The notes: a model not told the origin generated them from the sequence alone. Counted from the first letter of the stretch, positions 46,538-55,852 are shown. The stretch is 64,000 nucleotides of DNA from Pelagibacterium sp. 26DY04 (GCF_031202305.1 NZ_CP101731.1:2356001-2420000), one strand, 5' to 3'. Made by a program: numbers and translations.

Positions 46538-47188
46538 ATGCAACAGCGCTCAACGAAAACGCTCTACTCCTATTGGAACGAGATCCGTGGCGCCCGTTCG
46601 ACTCCCGAACGCCGGGACATCGACCCTACACGGATTCGCGACGCGTTGGCCCACACCTTCATCCTCGAATCGATCGACGGCATCGAGTTCTCCTTCCGGC
46701 TTGCCGGCAGCCATATCTGCGCCACCTATTGCCGCGAGCTCAAGACCCGCCCCTTTTCGTCCCTCTGGGCCCTGGGCGACCATGATGCGCTGGAAACCCT
46801 GATGCGGGCCGTGACCGAAGATCACGCGGTTGCGCTGGTGACGTTCGAGGGCCAGACCGAACGCGGCGAAAAGCTCGGCTTCGAGATGGCGCTGTTCCCG
46901 CTGCGGCACAATGGTGTCACCACCACCCGCATGCTCGGCGGGCTCACGGCGCTCGATGCGCCCTATTGGCTGGGCATCCACCCCATAATCGATCAGCGCA
47001 TCACCGGACTGCGGCTCATCTGGCCAGATGACAGGGACACGATGACCCCCGAGGGCTATCGCAAGGCTATGGCCGACGATATTGCCGCGGTGGTGAACGA
47101 CACCCATACTCCCCTACCCTCCACCGTCTCGGGCTTTTCGGCGCGCCGCTATGCCCATCTGGCCGTGATCGACGGCGGCAAAGCCTGA
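46538..47188 (+). CDS. PAS_5-type PAS domain protein, 216 aa
   Basis: The opening 'LYSYWNEIRGARSTPERRDIDPTRIRDALAHTFILE' followed by 'EFSFRLAGSHICATYCRELKTRPF' matches the PAS_5 family of Alphaproteobacteria. The start at 46538 (MQQRSTKTLYS) begins this domain. No output domain is present, so it likely senses or binds a small ligand and acts through partners. A TTATCCACA (46393-46401) lies in the upstream gap. Confidence 0.78.
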   Translation: MQQRSTKTLYSYWNEIRGARSTPERRDIDPTRIRDALAHTFILESIDGIEFSFRLAGSHICATYCRELKTRPFSSLWALGDHDALETLMRAVTEDHAVALVTFEGQTERGEKLGFEMALFPLRHNGVTTTRMLGGLTALDAPYWLGIHPIIDQRITGLRLIWPDDRDTMTPEGYRKAMADDIAAVVNDTHTPLPSTVSGFSARRYAHLAVIDGGKA

Positions 47189-47271
47189 CGCGCCAGAGAC
47201 CTTACCGTCCGTTAACGCTGTGACGGATATTGTTGGAACGAAAACCAGCAGCGATCAGGGCGGACGCGGCA

Positions 47272-47904
47272 ATGCTCATCGACAATACGGCGCACGGGCC
47301 CAATCCCGTCGTCTCGCCGACCGGCGAAGACGATGGACGTTTCCAGCGCGTGCGCGTCTCGATCCTGGGCCGCTACATGCTGGTCGACCGCCGCGAATTT
47401 CCCTGCCAGATCATCGAGATGTCGCCCGGCGACGCGCTGGTCGTCGCGCCGGTTTCCGGCCGGGTAGGTGAGAAGATCATCATCTATCTCGATCATCTGG
47501 GCCGCGTTGAGGGCACGATCCTCGAGCTTGCCGATGGCGGCTTCCGCATGGACGTGGTCGCCTCGCCCCGCAAGCGCGAGAAGATTGCCGCACAGCTCAC
47601 CTGGCTGGCCAACAAGGACCTCCTGAACCTGCCCGAAGATCGGCGGCACGAACGTGTGGTGCCCGACATTCGCCACTCTTCCATCCTGCTCGAGGATGGC
47701 CGGCGCTACAATTGCAAGATCACCGACATCTCGCTTTCGGGGGCCGCCGTCGAGATCGATGTGCGTCCGGCGCTGGGCACGCCCATCACGCTGGGTCGCA
47801 TGCGGGCCCGCGTGGTCCGTCATTTCTCCGATGGCATCGCCGTGGAATTCGCCTCGGTGCAGGAGATGCTGACCGTGGTGCAGCAGAACCTGCGGATTAC
47901 CTGA
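47272..47904 (+). CDS. Tandem PilZ-domain protein (likely c-di-GMP binding), 210 aa
   Basis: Two PilZ-like units follow each other: 'RFQRVRVSILGRYMLVDRREFPCQIIEMSPGDALV' and 'RRHERVVPDIRHSSILLEDGRRYNCKITDISLSGAAVE', the second with the RxxxR and DISLSGA motifs for c-di-GMP. It probably translates c-di-GMP levels into motility or envelope changes. A small upstream gap suggests it is read with or after the PAS gene. Confidence 0.85.
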   Translation: MLIDNTAHGPNPVVSPTGEDDGRFQRVRVSILGRYMLVDRREFPCQIIEMSPGDALVVAPVSGRVGEKIIIYLDHLGRVEGTILELADGGFRMDVVASPRKREKIAAQLTWLANKDLLNLPEDRRHERVVPDIRHSSILLEDGRRYNCKITDISLSGAAVEIDVRPALGTPITLGRMRARVVRHFSDGIAVEFASVQEMLTVVQQNLRIT

Positions 47905-48715
47905 CCTCCGCCTGGCTCCGGGCGGGACGGTTCAAAGCGTCAACCACCATCAAGGCCAGCGAGAACGGGACCACGCCGAGGGCGATCAGTTGAAGCATGT
48001 CGGCGCCCTCGACAGCGAAATGCCCACGCTCCGCGTTGAGGAGAAGCTGAGCGACCGTTTGGAACGCCACATGCAGGCCGATCGCGGTCCAGACCGATCC
48101 CGTAGCGCCACGCACCATTCCCAGCACAAGGGCGATAAAGAAGAACAGGACCAACCGGTCGAGCGCGGGAGCGCCTGTCCCGACAGTCCAGAGCGCGGCG
48201 CCCCAAAGGGCAAACAGCGCGGCCTGCGCGAAAATGGCGCCCCAATAGCCGAGCCGGGCTTGGAGATTGACCTGGATATAACCGCGAAACGCCAGTTCCT
48301 CGGGCAAGGCCTCGTAGAGGAAGACGAGGGTGATGAGCAGAGGCACGAACAGCGCGATCTCGCCGATCGGTGCGGTCGGCGTTATGCTCGCCCATCCGGT
48401 GGACAACACAATGAGAAAACCGAGCGCCGATGGCAGCAGGAACGCCAGCGCGCCGACGATGAAGTTGCGAAATGCGGTGGGGGACAGATCCAGCCCCAGG
48501 CTGGCCACCGATTTTCCGTCGACCACAAGACGAGCCATAACGACCATCGGAACGGCCAATAGGGTGGCAAGAATTGCGCTTGTTACGTGTCCGCCAAGCG
48601 AATAGCCAGCCGGGCCGGTGCCCCAGATGATGTCGCGCAGTGCCGACAGCAGTAACCAGATGGCGACCATGGCCACCCACACGATCCCGACCCGAACGTA
48701 TGCGGATGCAATCAT
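47897..48715 (-). CDS. CPBP-family intramembrane metalloprotease, 272 aa
   Basis: The CPBP/CAAX-protease motif 'EALPEELAFRGYIQ' (EExxxR) is present, with later helices containing 'FALWGAAL' and 'GLHVAFQTV' for the metal-site His. About eight membrane helices. The ATG at 48715 (MIASAYVRVG) has GGAGG upstream; a TTG at 48733 is an alternative. It may process prenylated or other membrane proteins, or bacteriocin-type peptides. Confidence 0.8.
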   Translation of the reverse strand: MIASAYVRVGIVWVAMVAIWLLLSALRDIIWGTGPAGYSLGGHVTSAILATLLAVPMVVMARLVVDGKSVASLGLDLSPTAFRNFIVGALAFLLPSALGFLIVLSTGWASITPTAPIGEIALFVPLLITLVFLYEALPEELAFRGYIQVNLQARLGYWGAIFAQAALFALWGAALWTVGTGAPALDRLVLFFFIALVLGMVRGATGSVWTAIGLHVAFQTVAQLLLNAERGHFAVEGADMLQLIALGVVPFSLALMVVDALNRPARSQAEVR

Positions 48716-48888
48716 CGCCTCCTCCGTACTCAAGACTTTAGAGCAACGGGCCGGCGGTGCAACGAGCGATTCGTAGTGAACCGATCCTTAACCCTGACGC
48801 TCGTATTGTAGCTGCCAGTCGCGCATGTCCGGTCGCGGGGGCGGGTTCGGACGGCGCAACCACCCGCGTATTCTGGATGGTTTTAGTC

Positions 48889-49344
48889 ATGCGTATCTCC
48901 AAAAAGGCCTCCGCCGTACTGGTCAGCCTTACCGCCCTCACCTCGCTCTCCGGCTGCGTTTCGCTGTTCGGGCTGGGCGCAAAGAGTTCCCATGAGTGCA
49001 TGACGCGCGTCATGTATTTCGAATCCAATCGCTCGAGCCCGGACGGGATGCTGGCCGTTGGCACCGTGGTGATGAACCGCGTCGCCTCGCACCAATTCCC
49101 CAATGATGTGTGCTCGGTGGTTGGACAGAAGAACCAATTCGCCGATGGCGTGCTACAGCGGAAAATGACCGAGCAGCGTTCCGTGGCGCTGGCATCGCAG
49201 ATGGCTTCGCGCGTGCTGCGCGGCGAGCGCCATCCCGGCGTTTATGACGCCATGTATTTCCACACCGCCGGACTGAGCTTCCCCTACCGCAACATGCATT
49301 ATGTGCTGGTGGCGGGCGGCAACGCATTTTACGCGCGGCGCTGA
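48889..49344 (+). CDS. SleB-type cell wall hydrolase lipoprotein, 151 aa
   Basis: A lipoprotein signal (MRISKKASAVLVSLTALTSLSGC) ends in a lipobox with Cys. The hydrolase_2/SleB domain follows: 'CMTRVMYFESNRSSPDGMLAVGTVVMNRVAS' with catalytic Glu, 'CSVVGQKNQFADGV' and 'GVYDAMYFHTAGLSFPY'. It should cleave peptidoglycan at the cell envelope. An in-frame ATG at 48877 is an alternative start. Confidence 0.82.
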   Translation: MRISKKASAVLVSLTALTSLSGCVSLFGLGAKSSHECMTRVMYFESNRSSPDGMLAVGTVVMNRVASHQFPNDVCSVVGQKNQFADGVLQRKMTEQRSVALASQMASRVLRGERHPGVYDAMYFHTAGLSFPYRNMHYVLVAGGNAFYARR

Positions 49345-49477
49345 ATCGATCCCGCAGGATTTATGCCTAACGGCTTGTAAATCAAGCCGATAAAACACGC
49401 ATAAAAACTGCGTGGCAATTTTTCGATCGGGGCAATTGCCGCCCCCTATCGTGATCTTCGTCGGGGAGATCACGATA

Positions 49478-50095
49478 ATGAAAAAAACATCGATCCTAAT
49501 TTCGGGCCTTGTCGCCCTCATCGCAGCAACCGGAGCGGCCGCCCAGGAGGCCCGCATCCAGACCGCCTATGCCGAAGTGGCCGCCGTGCAGACCTCCATC
49601 CCTGTGGGCCACCTCGAATACTGCCAGAAGCGGCCCTATGACTGCCAGCCTATGGCCTCGGCAACGCCGGTGGCCCTCAATGACGATCTGTGGCGCGAGC
49701 TTCAGGACGTCAACAACCATTTCAACACCACCGTCACCGCCGTTTCCGATCAGGACCTCTACGGCGTCGGCGAGTTCTGGACGTACCCCACCTCGGGCTA
49801 TGGCGATTGCGAGGATTTCGTGCTGGCCAAGCGCCAGGCGCTGATCGAGCGTGGCTGGGAACCGGCCAACCTTTTGATTTCCGTGGTGCGCCAGCCCAAT
49901 GGCGAAGGTCATGCCGTGCTCATGGTGCGCACCGACCGTGGCGATCTGGTTCTCGACAACCAGGAAGGGCTGATTAAGCTCTGGAACGATACGCCCTATA
50001 CCTTCCTCAAGCGCCAGTCCCAGGCCCATGCGGGCCAGTGGGTCGACATTCTCCACGGCCAGAACGTGACCGTGACCGCGACCGCCGGCTACTGA
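49478..50095 (+). CDS. Bacterial transglutaminase-like cysteine peptidase (BTLCP, DUF920), 205 aa
   Basis: A signal peptide (MKKTSILISGLVALIAATGAAAQ) is followed by the family core: 'CQKRPYDCQPM', catalytic Cys in 'SGYGDCEDFVLAKRQAL', His in 'GEGHAVLMVRT' and Asp in 'LVLDNQEG'. These periplasmic proteins of Alphaproteobacteria process surface adhesins or other substrates. A perfect terminator follows. Confidence 0.88.
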   Translation: MKKTSILISGLVALIAATGAAAQEARIQTAYAEVAAVQTSIPVGHLEYCQKRPYDCQPMASATPVALNDDLWRELQDVNNHFNTTVTAVSDQDLYGVGEFWTYPTSGYGDCEDFVLAKRQALIERGWEPANLLISVVRQPNGEGHAVLMVRTDRGDLVLDNQEGLIKLWNDTPYTFLKRQSQAHAGQWVDILHGQNVTVTATAGY

Positions 50096-50150
50096 GGAAT
50101 TCAGCCCTTATTCGGGCAACAGATCCACTCCCCGACAGGAGTGAAACTTT

Positions 50151-50185
50151 GGGCCAGCCTCGTTTTCGAGTGCTGGCCCTTTTTT
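50151..50185 (+). terminator. Rho-independent terminator after the BTLCP gene
   Basis: GGGCCAGC (50151-50158) and GCTGGCCC (50172-50179) form an 8-bp stem followed by TTTTTT. It separates the BTLCP gene from the convergent UspA gene. Confidence 0.9.
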
Positions 50186-50189
50186 CCTG

Positions 50190-51041
50190 CTAGCGGAACA
50201 GAAGAACCGGAATCTTGCACGACCGGATCATCTCGGACGTGGTCGAACCGATGAAGAGATTGCGGATGCGCGAATGGCCATAAGCCCCCATGACCAGCAG
50301 GTCGGCGCCGCTTTTTTCGACCTCGTCCGCAATCACCTGTTCGGGCTGGCCGGGCTTGACCTCCGCGACCACTGAATGACCGGCCCCCCGCAGCCTTGCC
50401 GAAACGCTTTCGAGCTTGGCCCGCACCTCCGCGTTTTCGTTGCCCGCGGTGAGCAGACGAATATCAAGGCCGGCGAAGGCTCTGTTGCCGCAGATATGGT
50501 CGATGGCTTTCATGACGCTAGGGCCGGCGTCAAACGCCACGAGCACCAACTGGATGGGCTGGAAGGCACGCGAGGCAACCAGCACGGGGCGGCTGGAGGA
50601 GCGCACGACCCGCTCCACATTGGAGCCCAGATGCATCTTCGCAAAATCGGCCGCCTCGCCCCGCTTGCCCACGACCACGATAGCCGCACCCGCTTCGGCC
50701 TCCACGAGCGTCTCGACGAGATCGCCCGACATGAGACGCGAGCTGACGGAGCTGACCCCATGCTGCCTCACGATCGCCTCGGCATCTTCGAGGATGGCGC
50801 GGCCCTTTTCCCGCGAAAGGCGGGCCCGGGTTTCGTCGAGTTCGCTCAACTCGGCCAGAAGCGCCGATCGGGCACCGAGCGCGATCGAACCGCTCAGATC
50901 GAGATGTCCAATGTCGCGGCGGCCGATGACGTGAAGGATTTCGACACCCCACCCTGCCCGATCCGCAAGCCATGCGGCGTGATCGCAAACGCTCCTGGAA
51001 TAAATGGAGCCATCGACCAGAGCCAAAAGTTTATCAGACAT
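50190..51041 (-). CDS. Double UspA-domain universal stress protein, 283 aa
   Basis: Two Usp units are fused: 'LLALVDGSIYSRSVCDHAAWLADR...ILHVIG' with 'AIVVVGKRGEAADFAKMHLGSNVERVVRSSSRPVLV', and a second ending 'DLLVMGAYGHSRIRNLFIGSTTSEMIRSCKIPVLLF' with the ATP-binding G-x2-G-x9-G(S/T) pattern. It follows sulP by 11 bases in the same operon, a pairing seen for bicarbonate/sulphate transporters. It probably senses energy or ATP for the transporter. Confidence 0.88.
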   Translation of the reverse strand: MSDKLLALVDGSIYSRSVCDHAAWLADRAGWGVEILHVIGRRDIGHLDLSGSIALGARSALLAELSELDETRARLSREKGRAILEDAEAIVRQHGVSSVSSRLMSGDLVETLVEAEAGAAIVVVGKRGEAADFAKMHLGSNVERVVRSSSRPVLVASRAFQPIQLVLVAFDAGPSVMKAIDHICGNRAFAGLDIRLLTAGNENAEVRAKLESVSARLRGAGHSVVAEVKPGQPEQVIADEVEKSGADLLVMGAYGHSRIRNLFIGSTTSEMIRSCKIPVLLFR

Positions 51042-51052
51042 GATCCCTCCTC

Positions 51053-52537
51053 CTAATGTGCCATCAGCTTGTCGAGCGCGCCGGGCTTGTCATGCACCGC
51101 AAGCCTGTCGACGATCGTTTCGCTGGCCTCGTTGAGCCCCACGATCTCGACCTCGGCGCCTTCGCGCCGGAATTTGAGCACGGCCATGTCGAGCGCAGCC
51201 ACGCTGGATATATCCCAGATATGAGCACGGCTGACGTCGATGGTCACCTTGTCGAGCACTTCCTTGAAATTGAACGCCGCCATGAAGTCGTCCGAGGAAG
51301 CGAAGAACAACTGGCCCTCCACGATATAAGTCCGATGCCGCCCATTTTCGGAGAGAACCGAGGAAACCGCAAACAATTGTGCGATCTTCCAGGCAAAGAA
51401 AATGCCCGAGAGCAGCACACCGACCAGCACGCCGATGGCGAGATTGTGCGTGTAAACCACTACGGCCACCGTCGCGATCATCACGATCGAGGACGAGCGT
51501 GGGTGGGTCCGCAGATTCTTTATCGAGGACCAGGAGAATGTGCCGATCGAAACCATGATCATGATCGCCACCAGCGCCGCCATGGGAATTTGCGACACGA
51601 GATCGCCCAGGACGACGATCATGAACAATAAGAGCACGCCGGCCGCAAAACAGGAAAGGCGCCCGCGGCCGCCCGACTTCACGTTGATCATCGACTGCCC
51701 GATCATGGCGCAGCCAGCCATTCCCCCCATGAAGCCCGTGACCGTGTTGGCGAGCCCCTGTCCGATGCATTCCTGGTTCTTGTCGGAAGGCGTATCGGTC
51801 AGATCGTCCACGATCTGTGCCGTCATCAGCGATTCCAGAAGGCCCACGACCGCCACCGCCGCCGAATAGGGCAGGATGATCATCAGCGTTTCGAGGTTGA
51901 GCGGAATGTCGGGAATAAGAAAGACCGGCAGGGTCGAGGGCAATTCGCCCATGTCGCCCACGGTGCGCACATCGAAGCCCAGGACGAGCGACAGCGTGGT
52001 CAGCACCAGGATGCAGACCAATGGCGAAGGAATGGCCCTGGTCAGCATGGGGAAGAGATAGATGATGGCCAGCCCGCCGGCGACCAGAATGTAGGTCAGC
52101 ATCGGAACGCCGATCAACTCAGGCAGTTGCGCGATAAAAATGAGGATGGCGAGCGCGTTGACGAAGCCGGTCATCACCGACCGCGAAACGAACCGCATGA
52201 GATTGCCCAGCTTGAGCATGCCCATGCCGATCTGGATCAGGCCGGCCAGGACGGTTGCGGCAAGCAAATATTGCAATCCGTGGTCCCGGACCAGCGTCAC
52301 CATGAGCACCGCCGTTGCAGCCGTTGCAGCCGAGATCATGCCGGGCCGGCCACCGGCTATGGCGGTGATCACCGCAATCGAAAACGAGGCATAGAGCCCG
52401 ATCTTGGGGTCGACCCCGGCAATAATCGAAAAGGCGATGGCTTCGGGGATAAGCGCCAGGGCGACGACGAGCCCGGAGAGAAGATCGCCGCGCACGTTGG
52501 AGAACCACTGGGCGCGGTATGCGCTGAGTGAGGACAT
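51053..52537 (-). CDS. SulP-family inorganic anion transporter with STAS domain, 494 aa
   Basis: About 10-12 membrane helices hold the SulP signatures '[23 protein letters not shown]' and '[30 protein letters not shown]'. The last 100 residues form a STAS domain ('[21 protein letters not shown]', '[17 protein letters not shown]'). It would carry sulphate or bicarbonate across the inner membrane; the substrate is unclear. The start at 52537 ([11 protein letters not shown]) is preferred. The leader is structured (next entry), and the UspA gene follows. Confidence 0.88.
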   Translation of the reverse strand: MSSLSAYRAQWFSNVRGDLLSGLVVALALIPEAIAFSIIAGVDPKIGLYASFSIAVITAIAGGRPGMISAATAATAVLMVTLVRDHGLQYLLAATVLAGLIQIGMGMLKLGNLMRFVSRSVMTGFVNALAILIFIAQLPELIGVPMLTYILVAGGLAIIYLFPMLTRAIPSPLVCILVLTTLSLVLGFDVRTVGDMGELPSTLPVFLIPDIPLNLETLMIILPYSAAVAVVGLLESLMTAQIVDDLTDTPSDKNQECIGQGLANTVTGFMGGMAGCAMIGQSMINVKSGGRGRLSCFAAGVLLLFMIVVLGDLVSQIPMAALVAIMIMVSIGTFSWSSIKNLRTHPRSSSIVMIATVAVVVYTHNLAIGVLVGVLLSGIFFAWKIAQLFAVSSVLSENGRHRTYIVEGQLFFASSDDFMAAFNFKEVLDKVTIDVSRAHIWDISSVAALDMAVLKFRREGAEVEIVGLNEASETIVDRLAVHDKPGALDKLMAH

Positions 52538-52700
52538 GAAATTTTCCGAATAAATGAAAACCAAACCAGCAGGGCTCGCCCTGCTCCAGAAAGGCTGGAG
52601 GTGATTTAGTTGTCCGGCGGATCGGCGGCCGGAAGAGCCACCCGGATTTTCACCGGGTCCGAGGTTCGTGCGTCCTGTTTGAACGCAAACCGGAATCGAC
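52538..52700 (-). promoter_or_regulatory. Structured 5' leader of sulP, candidate sul1-like RNA
   Basis: The leader contains several stem-loops on the leftward strand: ACCCGG..CCGGGT, CCGGC..GCCGG, CTCCAG..CTGGAG and AGCAGGG-CGAG-CCCTGCT (52568-52585). A stack of short stable stems before a sulphate-transporter gene in an alphaproteobacterium fits the published sul1 RNA motif class. I could not align it to that consensus, so the match is by context and stem style only. Confidence 0.4.
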
Positions 52701-52736
52701 GCAAGCCTATATCAGCCATGCGAGTGGCACATGGCC

Positions 52737-53063
52737 TCAGGCGGCCGCCCTCAGCATCGAGACATAGGTGCCCATCACCATGAGGCCGGTGACGAAGCTC
52801 CAGCTAAAGGCGATGAACGCGGCCAGAAGCACGTTGATGGCCGAGGCGCGCCCGTTCGCATCGGCCCGCCACCCAAGGCGCAGCATCATGTAAGGACCGC
52901 AGATGAACACCACGAAAAGGCTGACGACGCTCGCCATCGCATTGCGGCTGTCGACGCGGAACTCGGCGACCTTGCGGGCGACCTGCTGGTAGAGATGCGT
53001 GCCGGTTCCGGCAACGCTCATGCCGATGGCCACGAGAAACACAGCCAGCACCAGTTCGCTCAC
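52737..53063 (-). CDS. Small integral membrane protein (DUF6949-like), 108 aa
   Basis: Three membrane helices (LVLAVFLVAIGMSVAGTGTHLY, MASVVSLFVVFICGPYMML, AAFIAFSWSFVTGLMVMGTY) with a basic cytoplasmic loop. The layout resembles a conserved alphaproteobacterial family of unknown function. It is divergent from the gene at 53148 and upstream of the sulP leader. Confidence 0.65.
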   Translation of the reverse strand: MSELVLAVFLVAIGMSVAGTGTHLYQQVARKVAEFRVDSRNAMASVVSLFVVFICGPYMMLRLGWRADANGRASAINVLLAAFIAFSWSFVTGLMVMGTYVSMLRAAA

Positions 53064-53147
53064 GTCTCTTCCTCCGGCAAAGCGCGGTATTTACGGTTTG
53101 TTAAGCATAGCCAGCACCAAACTGGCTGTCATCGCCCGAGCGCTGTG

Positions 53148-53831
53148 ATGGTTAATGTGAACAGCCAACCTGCCCTGCCGCCGCCTGCCCGCCCCCTGGG
53201 GTCGGTACTCTACGCCATCGCCGGCGTCGCGCTGATCGTTTCCCTGGCCGGTCTGGGCCTTGCCTATGGCGCGCGCGCCTATTTCGACGCCGTCGCCACT
53301 GGAACAGTGGAGCCTGAGTTGACGGCCAGCCATATCATTACGGTTGGCGCCCAGCCCTATGTGGTGCCCGCCGCGCTCATGGCCGATCCGATGCAGCGCC
53401 GGGACGGATTTGCCGAGCGGCTCGATCTCGTTCTCGCCCTTCCGCTTGCCCAGGATGGGCTGAGCGAAGTGGCCATCACCATTATGCCGCGCGGCCGAAT
53501 GCGGACCAGCGCTGCCCTTCTCGACAGCGTCTATGTGCATCAATTCGCAGGTGCCCAGCGTTCAGGGATAGCCGGGCTGGTGGGCAAGCCGCTTGAAAAC
53601 GACGCAGGAACGCAGGGCGAGACGGTGTGGTACGATCCGCTGACCGCCAACCCGTTCGTCGCCAAATGCATGACGCCGGTTGCAGAGAACATCGATGCCC
53701 GTACCTGCCTGCGCGTCCTGGCACTCTCGGATCGCAACACGGCGGTTGTCTCCTTCGATCCGTCAGCGCTCGGCAACTGGCGGCTTTTCGATGCGCGGAT
53801 CGAAGAGGCCCTGATGTCCCTGCGCAAATAA
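53148..53831 (+). CDS. Single-anchor membrane protein of unknown function, 227 aa
   Basis: One N-terminal helix (VLYAIAGVALIVSLAGLGLAYGA) anchors a roughly 180-residue periplasmic-type domain with two Cys near the end (FVAKCMTPVAENIDARTCLRVLA). The ATG at 53148 was chosen because it opens the anchored protein; a longer upstream frame reads through the promoter region. No family recognised. Confidence 0.65.
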   Translation: MVNVNSQPALPPPARPLGSVLYAIAGVALIVSLAGLGLAYGARAYFDAVATGTVEPELTASHIITVGAQPYVVPAALMADPMQRRDGFAERLDLVLALPLAQDGLSEVAITIMPRGRMRTSAALLDSVYVHQFAGAQRSGIAGLVGKPLENDAGTQGETVWYDPLTANPFVAKCMTPVAENIDARTCLRVLALSDRNTAVVSFDPSALGNWRLFDARIEEALMSLRK

Positions 53832-53854
53832 AAAGGGGCCCCGCCGGGAGCCCC
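53831..53854 (-). terminator. Rho-independent terminator after the DUF3126 gene
   Basis: GGGGC/GCCCC arms (53835-53839 and 53850-53854) with extra pairing inside; on the leftward strand the stem is followed by TTTT. It also overlaps the stop of the convergent gene, so it may serve both. Confidence 0.6.
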
Positions 53855-53875
53855 TAATTGTTCGACTGTGAACCC

Positions 53876-54091
53876 TCAGACTTCGTCGAGGTCGATGTCC
53901 AGAATGGAGATCTGGACCATGTAGGACTTTTCGCCCTCGTCCTCGTCCACATAGATCAGTCCGAAGAATTCATCGCCCAGATAGATCTCGACCGAGTCGT
54001 CCTGCTTGGGCCGCGGCCGTATGTCGATGGCCGGATTGCCGAACTTCTTTTGCAGGTATTTCTGCAGCTTGATGATTTCTTCGTGCTTCAC
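53876..54091 (-). CDS. DUF3126 family protein, 71 aa
   Basis: The short protein 'EEIIKLQKYLQKKFGNPAIDIRPRPKQDDSVEIYLGDEFFGLIYVDEDEGE' matches DUF3126, a conserved small cytosolic protein of Alphaproteobacteria with unknown function. It is acidic at the C-terminus. It lies alone between a terminator and the repeat element before cysE. Confidence 0.85.
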   Translation of the reverse strand: MKHEEIIKLQKYLQKKFGNPAIDIRPRPKQDDSVEIYLGDEFFGLIYVDEDEGEKSYMVQISILDIDLDEV

Positions 54092-54235
54092 AAAATTCTC
54101 CGTTGCGCGCTATCGACCGGCGAAACCGTTCTGTCCCGCCGCCAAAACGCGATCTCATGGTTTGAATTGGCGCGACTTTAGCCATCACAGACCATAACGC
54201 AAGGACAGGGAAAAGATTTCCCCGCTCTGCCCGAA

Positions 54236-54344
54236 ATTAGAGCGTGTCCAGCAAAAGTGGAAACGGTTTTGCGGTTCGGACACGCGACCAAACAAGGACT
54301 TAGAGCAATTGGAGCGATTCGAAGAAAAGCGGAAATGCTCTAAT
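54236..54344. repeat. Composite intergenic repeat element (two nested hairpins)
   Basis: The element has inverted ends ATTAGAGC (54236-54243) and GCTCTAAT (54337-54344). The left half forms GCGTGTCC..GGACACGC, the right half TTAGAGC..GCTCTAA around a Gly/Lys-like A-rich loop. Near-identical units are frequent in intergenic DNA of Hyphomicrobiales. Its right end overlaps the cysE stop codon. Confidence 0.7.
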
Positions 54345-55164
54345 CGCGCGGAACCATGACGATCTGGTCCATGACCGTCGCGGGCTGGTTGCAGCCGGCT
54401 TCGCCCACCACTTTGGCGGGAACGCCGGCGACAGTGGTGCGCTCAGGCACTTCCTTGAGCACCACCGAACCGGCAGCGATGCGCGAGCAATCGCCCACCC
54501 GGATATTGCCCAGGATCTTGGCCCCCGCCCCGATCAGAACGCCATTACCGATCTTGGGGTGGCGATCCTGGTCGGACTTGCCGGTGCCCCCGAGCGTCAC
54601 CGAATGCAGGATCGAGACGTGATCGCCGATCACCGCCGTTTCCCCCACCACGAAGCCGGTGGCATGATCGAGCATGATGCCCTTGCCGATCCGGGCGGCA
54701 GGGTTGATGTCCACCTGGAACACCTGACTCGACCGGCTCTGCAGGTAAAGCGCGAAATCGCGCCGCCCCGCATGCCAAAGCGCATGGGCGAACCGATGCG
54801 TCTGAATCGCCTGAAATCCCTTGAAGAACAGGAACGGCTCGATGACCCGATGGCAGGCCGGATCGCGTTCGAGCGTGGCGGCCAGATCGGCACGCGCCGC
54901 CGCCCCGATCTCGGGATGGCGGTCCAGCATTTCCTCGAAGGCCTGCCGAATGAGATCGGCCGGCACGTCCGTATGGCCGAGCCGAGCCGCCAGCCGATAG
55001 GCTAAGGCCGGTTCGAGCCCGGAATGATTGAGCACGCCCGAAATCGCCATCTGCGTCATGAACGGCTCGTCCGCGCAGATACGCTCGGCCTCGGCGGTCA
55101 TCGCATCCCAGATGGGATCGACGGTCTTGAGTGTGCCGGGCTTTTTGGCGCTGGACGACATCAT
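54340..55164 (-). CDS. cysE: Serine O-acetyltransferase, 274 aa
   Basis: Makes O-acetylserine for cysteine synthesis. The left-handed beta-helix hexapeptide repeats run through 'VDINPAARIGKGIMLDHATGFVVGETAVIGDHVSILHSVTLGG' with the catalytic His of 'LDHATG' and 'LHSVTLGG'. The N-terminal helical domain is complete (DPIWDAMTAEAERICADEPFM). The ATG at 55164 has GGAG upstream; another ATG follows directly. Its stop lies within a repeat element. Confidence 0.95.
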   Translation of the reverse strand: MMSSSAKKPGTLKTVDPIWDAMTAEAERICADEPFMTQMAISGVLNHSGLEPALAYRLAARLGHTDVPADLIRQAFEEMLDRHPEIGAAARADLAATLERDPACHRVIEPFLFFKGFQAIQTHRFAHALWHAGRRDFALYLQSRSSQVFQVDINPAARIGKGIMLDHATGFVVGETAVIGDHVSILHSVTLGGTGKSDQDRHPKIGNGVLIGAGAKILGNIRVGDCSRIAAGSVVLKEVPERTTVAGVPAKVVGEAGCNQPATVMDQIVMVPRD

Positions 55165-55268
55165 GTACTCCGCGAACGGGACTTTCGGACGGACAGGTAT
55201 AGGCGAACCCATTGTCTCAAACAAAGGGTTCAGTGGCAAATTGGTTCACATTTGCCTCAACGAGGGTA

Positions 55269-55574
55269 TCAAGCCACATCCAGGGTCGGAATTGCCGAAA
55301 CGTCGACTTCGCGTTCCGCTTTCTCCAGATCGTAACTGCGCTGGAGATTGAGCCAAAACACCGGCCCGTTGCCAATGAGCTTACCGAGACGCAAGGCCAT
55401 GGGAACGGTTACTGGCTGCTTCTCATCGAGAATGTCATAGAGCGTCTGCCGGGAGATACCGAGGAGGCCAGCGATTTCCGTCTTCGGCCGTGCCAAAGCG
55501 GGAAGGATATCCTCGCGCAAAAGCTCACCTGGATGCATCGCGGGCAAACCGCGCTTTATCGCATTCCTGGCCAT
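55269..55574 (-). CDS. higA: HigA-type antitoxin, 101 aa
   Basis: An XRE-type HTH (PALARPKTEIAGLLGISRQTLYDILDEKQPV) with the leading 'MHPGELLREDILPAL' motif of HigA antitoxins. It should bind the HigB toxin and the operon operator. Its ATG overlaps the toxin stop by one base (TGATG). Confidence 0.9.
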   Translation of the reverse strand: MARNAIKRGLPAMHPGELLREDILPALARPKTEIAGLLGISRQTLYDILDEKQPVTVPMALRLGKLIGNGPVFWLNLQRSYDLEKAEREVDVSAIPTLDVA

Positions 55575-55852
55575 CAGTGATAGTCCTCCAGATCGACTTC
55601 GATCGCGCCTTCATCGTCCCAGCCGAAGGTGATACGCCAATTTCCCGTGACACGAACCGAATAGCGGCCCTTGTCTTTGCCAATCAGGGCATGAAAGCGG
55701 TAACCGGGCAAATCCATGGCCTCAGGGTTAGGCGCGGCGTCCAAGGCCAGCAATATGCGCGCCACGCGTTTGCTGTCCTGAACGCTCAGGCCGCGCGGAC
55801 TTCCTGTTTCGAAGAAGCGCTGCAGCGGCTTGCTGCGAAACGACCTGATCAT
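55574..55852 (-). CDS. higB: HigB-type RelE-superfamily mRNA-cleaving toxin, 92 aa
   Basis: The protein has the HigB/PemK-free RelE-like fold: 'MIRSFRSKPLQRFFETGS', 'RVARILLALDAAPNPEAMDLPGYRFHALIG' and 'GRYSVRVTGNWRITFGWDDEGAIEVDLEDYH'. It is upstream of its antitoxin, the usual HigBA order. When free it cuts mRNA at the ribosome. Confidence 0.9.
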   Translation of the reverse strand: MIRSFRSKPLQRFFETGSPRGLSVQDSKRVARILLALDAAPNPEAMDLPGYRFHALIGKDKGRYSVRVTGNWRITFGWDDEGAIEVDLEDYH

